Source of the DNA: Algoriphagus sp.
Lineage (GTDB): Bacteria; Bacteroidota; Bacteroidia; Cytophagales; Cyclobacteriaceae
Reading direction: 5' to 3'
Length of the DNA stretch: 54,623 nt
NCBI GenBank assembly: GCA_023653075.1
Contig: JAMNXQ010000009.1
Coordinates: 1-54,623 of the forward strand
Of this stretch, positions 51,050 through 54,623 are shown one piece after another. Position 1 is the stretch's first letter; each line of letters begins with the position of its first letter. The notes under the pieces are model-generated. The model had not been told where the DNA came from. It was given only the letters and a program-made list of their open reading frames with translations, and made no database searches. A program made the position numbers and the translations under genes.

Positions 51050-52008
51050 TAAAAATCGAGATTGATTTCTTCGTCTATTTTATACTCAGGCTCTTTGGCT
51101 TGGTTGGAAGTCATCAACTCGGCAATGAATCCTGTTAAAAATAATTGTGCCCCAATGACTAGAGCCACCAGTGCCAAGAAAAATATCGGCTGATCTACTA
51201 CCTCACGCACTTTGACACCTTGGCTTAGCCCATAGATTTTTTGAGCGATCAACCAGGCGGTAATGACAAAACCCGTAAAGAAAGAAAGCGTGCCGAGCAA
51301 GCCGAAAAAGTGCATGGGCTTTTTCTTGTAGCGGTGCACAAAGGAAACGGAAATCAAATCCAGAAATCCATTCAAGAAACGCTCCAAGCCAAACTTGGAG
51401 TATCCGTATTTTCGAGCACGATGTTCCACCACTTTCTCCCCGATTTTAGGGAAGCCATTCCATTTGGCCAGAAGGGGAATGTAGCGGTGCATCTCTCCGT
51501 AGATGTGGATGTTTTTCACCACTTTATTGCGGTAGGCTTTCAACCCGCAGTTGAAATCGTTCAACTGAATTCCCGAAATCCAGCGGGTCACCCCATTGAA
51601 GAATTTGGAAGGAATGGTTTTGGAAATGGGGTCATGTCGTTCCTTTTTCCAGCCAGAGACCACATCCAACCCTCCTTTGATCATGGCATAAAGACCAGGG
51701 ATTTCGTCTGGGCTATCCTGTAGGTCGGCATCCATGGTGATCACTACTTCTCCAGAGGAGCGTTTGAAGCCTGCGTCTAGAGCGGCTGACTTGCCATAGT
51801 TGCGGGTAAAGTTGATCCCTTTCAAAGCTTCATTCTTGGAAGCCAAAGATTGAATTACTTCCCAAGAGCTATCTGTACTTCCGTCATTGATCAAAAGCAC
51901 CTCATAGGAAAATCCATGCTCCTGCATGACCCGATGAATCCATTGGGTCAACTCAGGGAGTGACTCTTCTTCGTTAAATACCGGAACAACTACGGAAATT
52001 GAAATCAT
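51049..52008 (-). CDS. Glycosyltransferase family 2 protein (DPM1/ArnC-like) with C-terminal membrane helices
   Basis: A 319-residue polyprenyl-phosphate-sugar synthase-like GT2. It opens ISVVVPVFNEEESLPELT, has VITMDADLQDSPDEIP with the DxD-type site, and FNCGLKAYRNKVV. Two C-terminal membrane helices (about residues 230-255 and 275-300) fit the ArnC/GtrB/DPM group that loads a sugar onto undecaprenyl phosphate. Its 1-base overlap with the GT2 gene downstream means they work in the same glycan pathway, probably with the convergent methyltransferase. Confidence 0.88.
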   Translation of the reverse strand: MISISVVVPVFNEEESLPELTQWIHRVMQEHGFSYEVLLINDGSTDSSWEVIQSLASKNEALKGINFTRNYGKSAALDAGFKRSSGEVVITMDADLQDSPDEIPGLYAMIKGGLDVVSGWKKERHDPISKTIPSKFFNGVTRWISGIQLNDFNCGLKAYRNKVVKNIHIYGEMHRYIPLLAKWNGFPKIGEKVVEHRARKYGYSKFGLERFLNGFLDLISVSFVHRYKKKPMHFFGLLGTLSFFTGFVITAWLIAQKIYGLSQGVKVREVVDQPIFFLALVALVIGAQLFLTGFIAELMTSNQAKEPEYKIDEEINLDF

Positions 52009-52009
52009 C

Positions 52010-52561
52010 TTAAAAATCTAGGGATTTGTCACGCTTCTTAAGAATAGCACCCAAAATCAGCGCAATGATGGCATAGGCCACTAATCCAAAACCAAAACCT
52101 TTCAATTGACCGACAAGGGTAAAGTTGGAGGCAGATGCTTCTTTCATTTTGTCAAGAGCCTCAGTTGGCATGGAGTCTGGATTTTGTCCAAAATTCTCCA
52201 TCATCTCCAATTGAGTTTCAAAGGTTAGATCACCCAATACCTGTGGTAAGGTGGGATCAATCACATGGAACAATAGGATATTTCCAATAAGTCCAATCAC
52301 GCCAGAAATCAAAATCGCAAAAAAACTAAAATTGAAGGCGGCACCAAAAGTGAGAAATCCGCCAGACTCTTTTCGAAATTCTTTTCCGAAAAAAATAATC
52401 AATCCAAAGAAGAGGACCAACGCGATCAATCCAAAATAACCTGAGGCCAGGTAGGAAGAATCAATAAAGTAGGCAACGTAGGTAATGACCAAGGAAACTA
52501 ACCCAATTATTAATCCCGGTCTTACGGCCGACTGGATAGGAGAAGGAGCTTGTTCGTTCAT
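52010..52561 (-). CDS. DUF4199 domain-containing membrane protein (second copy)
   Basis: A 183-residue protein with four hydrophobic segments (about residues 15-35, 40-60, 75-95 and 150-172). The pattern GLIIGLVSLVITYVAYF at the start and a central non-membrane segment rich in Gln, Asn and Met (MMENFGQNPDSMPTEAL) fit DUF4199. It ends one base before the ArnC-like glycosyltransferase start and lies 1 base after the other DUF4199 gene. Function unknown. Confidence 0.8.
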   Translation of the reverse strand: MNEQAPSPIQSAVRPGLIIGLVSLVITYVAYFIDSSYLASGYFGLIALVLFFGLIIFFGKEFRKESGGFLTFGAAFNFSFFAILISGVIGLIGNILLFHVIDPTLPQVLGDLTFETQLEMMENFGQNPDSMPTEALDKMKEASASNFTLVGQLKGFGFGLVAYAIIALILGAILKKRDKSLDF

Positions 52562-52562
52562 A

Positions 52563-53075
52563 TTAGGTTTTATTTTTCTTTAAAATAACTGAAATAAGGA
52601 TGCTAAAAAACATTCCGGGAAGGATTTTCCAGATCCCATCATTGAAGGCAATGTCCCAGGGACCCATCCCTTTGAGGTTAGTCTGGGTGAGGTCAAAAGA
52701 TTTCTGACCAACTTGTCCAATAATTACCTCCTTATTTTGTTCCAATACCGCCCATTTGGCAGTTTGAATTGCTTCAAATAGGGAAGGTGAACTTACCAAA
52801 ATTCCCCAGATCGTCAGGGTTGAAAGAATGGCGAGGATCAAGTAAGTAACTGCTCCGATGGTCATCCCTTCCGCAAATGAAAGAAACCCTTCATTCGCAT
52901 ATTCCTTGTAAAACTTGATGGCCAAATACACCGCAAAGGGAGTAATCACATAGCCAAACACCAGATTGAGGTTGGTTGGATCTGGATTAAAAAGGGAGAG
53001 TACATAGAAGGATAGTCCACTCAATATTCCCCCTAAGACCCCAAATTGATAGGCTGTCTTTAGGTATTTAGTCAT
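52563..53075 (-). CDS. DUF4199 domain-containing membrane protein (first copy)
   Basis: A 170-residue protein, paralogous in layout to the next gene: helices near residues 10-30, 38-55, 70-95 and 145-165, with GMTIGAVTYLILAILSTL typical of DUF4199. The two proteins share the topology but little sequence beyond it, so they are old duplicates that may form a complex. It overlaps the dihydroorotase-like gene by 8 bases. Confidence 0.8.
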   Translation of the reverse strand: MTKYLKTAYQFGVLGGILSGLSFYVLSLFNPDPTNLNLVFGYVITPFAVYLAIKFYKEYANEGFLSFAEGMTIGAVTYLILAILSTLTIWGILVSSPSLFEAIQTAKWAVLEQNKEVIIGQVGQKSFDLTQTNLKGMGPWDIAFNDGIWKILPGMFFSILISVILKKNKT

Positions 53076-54309
53076 TCACTTGGAGCAATTGACCCTTTTG
53101 TATACAGTATTTTACTTTACCTTTTAATTCCTTCCCAAACCAGGGGTGGTTTGCCGAAAGCGAGGTATTGCTTTGCTCGTTGTAGGTCCAGGTTTCCTTT
53201 GGATCAAACAAGGTCCAGGAATCACTTTCAGTTCCGAGCACCTGTTCAGGACCAGTAGTTACTTTCTCTAAAAGCAGTTCCCATCCGAGTTCCTCCTCTA
53301 GGAGTACCATGGCAGGCAGGAAGGTTTGGAGTCCCACCATTCCAAAGGCCGCATGGTCAAACTCACAGAATTTGGAATCAAAGTCTTGTGGCTGATGGTT
53401 GGACACCAAGGCATCGATTGTGCCGTCCTTCAAGCCTTCAAGTAATGCTTTCCGATCGGATGCTGCTCGCAAAGGCGGCATGACCTTCAAGTGCGTATCG
53501 AAGGAGGCTAAATCTTGATCGCTAAATAGGAGTTGGTAGATCGACACATCTGCCGTAACGTTGAGTCCTTCTTTCTTTGCTTTACGAATGAGGTCTACCC
53601 CTTTAGCGGTGCTCAGGGTTTGAAAGTGCACCTTTCCTCCGGAATAGCGTAATAGATCCAAATTTCGTTGGATGGCTACGTCTTCAGCTAAGCTAGGAAT
53701 GCCTTTCATGCCGAGTTGGGTAGACATTTCTCCTTCGTGCATTTGCCCAAAAATCGCGAGCAAGGGATCGTAGGCATGGTCAAAAAGGGTTCCGCCAAAC
53801 TTTTGAAGGTAGTAGAGGATCTTCAGGTAGCGATCCGTATTGGACAGCGGCTTGGTGCCATCTCCGAATAGGGTGATGCCTGTTTGGTAGTGCATATCCA
53901 GCATTTCGGTCAGGTCTTCCCCCTCTGTGTTTTTGGTGACTGCCCCTAAGATGGCTAGTTCAGGAGTGAATTTCGCTGCCTTATTTTGGAGAAAAGAGAC
54001 CTCAGACTTGGATTGAATGACCGGGTGAGTGTTGGGTAGCACCACTGCTTTAGCAAATCCACTGGCTAGCAGGGTGGTACAGAGCGATTCAACAGTTTCT
54101 CTATATTCCTGACCTGGTTCCCCAATCCCACAGCGTAGGTCCACCCATCCTTTGGAGGCAAGGTAGTTGCTGCAGTCGATTACTTGTTCATAGGCAACAC
54201 TTGCGTTTCCTTCAACCGGAGTAACCTTCCCTTGATCGAATGAATAATTTCTAGGCTGGGAAAATTTGCCTTGTTGGAGAAGTTTCAGGTGTTGAAGTAA
54301 TACAGCCAT
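53068..54309 (-). CDS. Dihydroorotase-like protein lacking metal ligands (PyrC-like, probably non-catalytic)
   Basis: A 413-residue member of the class I dihydroorotase family by overall layout: GWVDLRCGIGEPGQEYRET, VVLPNTHPVIQ, VKVMPPLR-type LKVMPPLRAASDRKAL and FGMVGLQTFLP. Several catalytic residues are changed. The DxHxH metal pair is Asp57-Leu-Arg59-Cys-Gly61; the PHH block is Ile257-Tyr-Gln; the ATDHAPH block reads VSNHQPQ, so the catalytic Asp is Asn304. Family knowledge says such PyrC' proteins are structural partners of aspartate transcarbamoylase. It heads the operon pyrC-like, DUF4199, DUF4199, GT2, GT2. Confidence 0.82.
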   Translation of the reverse strand: MAVLLQHLKLLQQGKFSQPRNYSFDQGKVTPVEGNASVAYEQVIDCSNYLASKGWVDLRCGIGEPGQEYRETVESLCTTLLASGFAKAVVLPNTHPVIQSKSEVSFLQNKAAKFTPELAILGAVTKNTEGEDLTEMLDMHYQTGITLFGDGTKPLSNTDRYLKILYYLQKFGGTLFDHAYDPLLAIFGQMHEGEMSTQLGMKGIPSLAEDVAIQRNLDLLRYSGGKVHFQTLSTAKGVDLIRKAKKEGLNVTADVSIYQLLFSDQDLASFDTHLKVMPPLRAASDRKALLEGLKDGTIDALVSNHQPQDFDSKFCEFDHAAFGMVGLQTFLPAMVLLEEELGWELLLEKVTTGPEQVLGTESDSWTLFDPKETWTYNEQSNTSLSANHPWFGKELKGKVKYCIQKGQLLQVND

Positions 54310-54623
54310 GCCAAGTTCTTTGACTGCAAAACTGCAATTTATTCGGGTAAAAGAAAAATGGAGTTTTGTGAAAGTAGGTGATTGTACAAAGTACTAAGTA
54401 CAATGTACCATGTACAAAGATCCTTCAGAAGTACCATTTGGATTCTGAATGGAATCCTCACTTCTTCCTTCAATAATCGGAGTTCGATATTCGACATTAA
54501 AAAAAGTATCAAGTAGCTAGTATCAAGTAGCAAGAATTTGTACAAAGTACCAAGAACAATGTACAAAGTACCCTCAGAAGTACCATTTGAGTCAGAACAC
54601 GAATCCCACTTCTTCATTCAACA
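54310..54623. repeat. Repeat-rich gap at the window end
   Basis: Bases 54382-54475 and 54538-54620 are two direct copies of a repeat that starts TTGTACAAAGTAC and continues with CAGAAGTACCATTTG and CACTTCTTC. Each copy contains nested GTAC palindromes. Between them is a TATCAAGTAGCTAGTATCAA stretch and a CGGAGTTCGATATTCGAC element that resembles the repeat before rarA at 20221-20254. A short open frame across this stretch is a translation of the repeat and was not called. Confidence 0.78.

Noticed and set aside
54339..54617. 92-residue open frame on the minus strand at the window end
   Set aside because: It translates the GTAC-rich direct repeat; the protein repeats itself in the same way as the DNA.
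54382..54620. CRISPR-like direct repeats
   Set aside because: Only two copies of 80-90 bases, with mismatches and no regular spacers.

Overview
The window reads as a chromosomal segment of a Bacteroidota bacterium, most likely order Cytophagales (Cyclobacteriaceae/Algoriphagus-like). The grounds are the gene families (DUF4293, DUF4295, DUF4199, DUF2721, type B L31, a BBP2-type porin, PorT-like barrels, cofactor-independent GlmU-like transferase), promoters of the TAnnTTTG type at the L31, truA, hemE, rocD, lpd and tRNA-Val genes, and mostly weak Shine-Dalgarno sequences. These identifications come from reading the sequence and from memory of the families; no search was run.

Layout. 1-3.9 kb: the end of a GMC oxidoreductase gene, its small subunit, and a secreted BNR-repeat protein. 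4.0-11.2 kb: a barrel protein and a tight seven-gene minus-strand operon (GlmU-like, holB, RimB-like protease, rimK, hemC, cyclophilin lipoprotein, SDR reductase), then L31. 11.6-20.2 kb: a carboxypeptidase-regulatory-like protein, an ArsR regulator, a pyrimidine nucleotidase, pruA, a RAYT transposase inside nine palindromes, fabG, lpd, DUF2721 and a threonine aldolase. 20.5-28.7 kb: rarA, then an accessory stretch up to a tRNA-Val locus. 29-54.6 kb: housekeeping genes (M1 peptidase, cystathionine-type lyase, truA, ABC exporter, hemE, MOSC, dnaK, GroES-like, porin, hemB, rocD, rpmB-rpmG-DUF4295-ftsY) and a glycosyltransferase/DUF4199/dihydroorotase-like operon.

The accessory stretch (21.7-28.6 kb) holds the most unusual biology. 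A small-protein/nucleotidyltransferase pair sits between the real 3' end of rarA and a diverged second copy of that 3' end (58 of 72 bases identical by hand count), which looks like the scar of an insertion or allele replacement. Next comes an orphan eCIS-type effector: a DUF4157 domain followed by a C-terminal domain that resembles RES/ADP-ribosyltransferase NAD-consuming toxins, with a small YbjN/CesT-like partner gene downstream. It is followed by a SLOG-fold protein, an AT-rich PD-(D/E)XK nuclease and a GIY-YIG endonuclease whose stop codon lies inside a decayed tRNA.

The second notable locus is the RAYT gene at 15.4-16.0 kb with nine hairpins in alternating orientation. The outermost hairpins supply the stop codons of pruA and fabG on either side. 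Several dispersed intergenic repeat families also recur in the window (31.0, 37.6-37.9, 20.2-20.5 and 54.4-54.6 kb).
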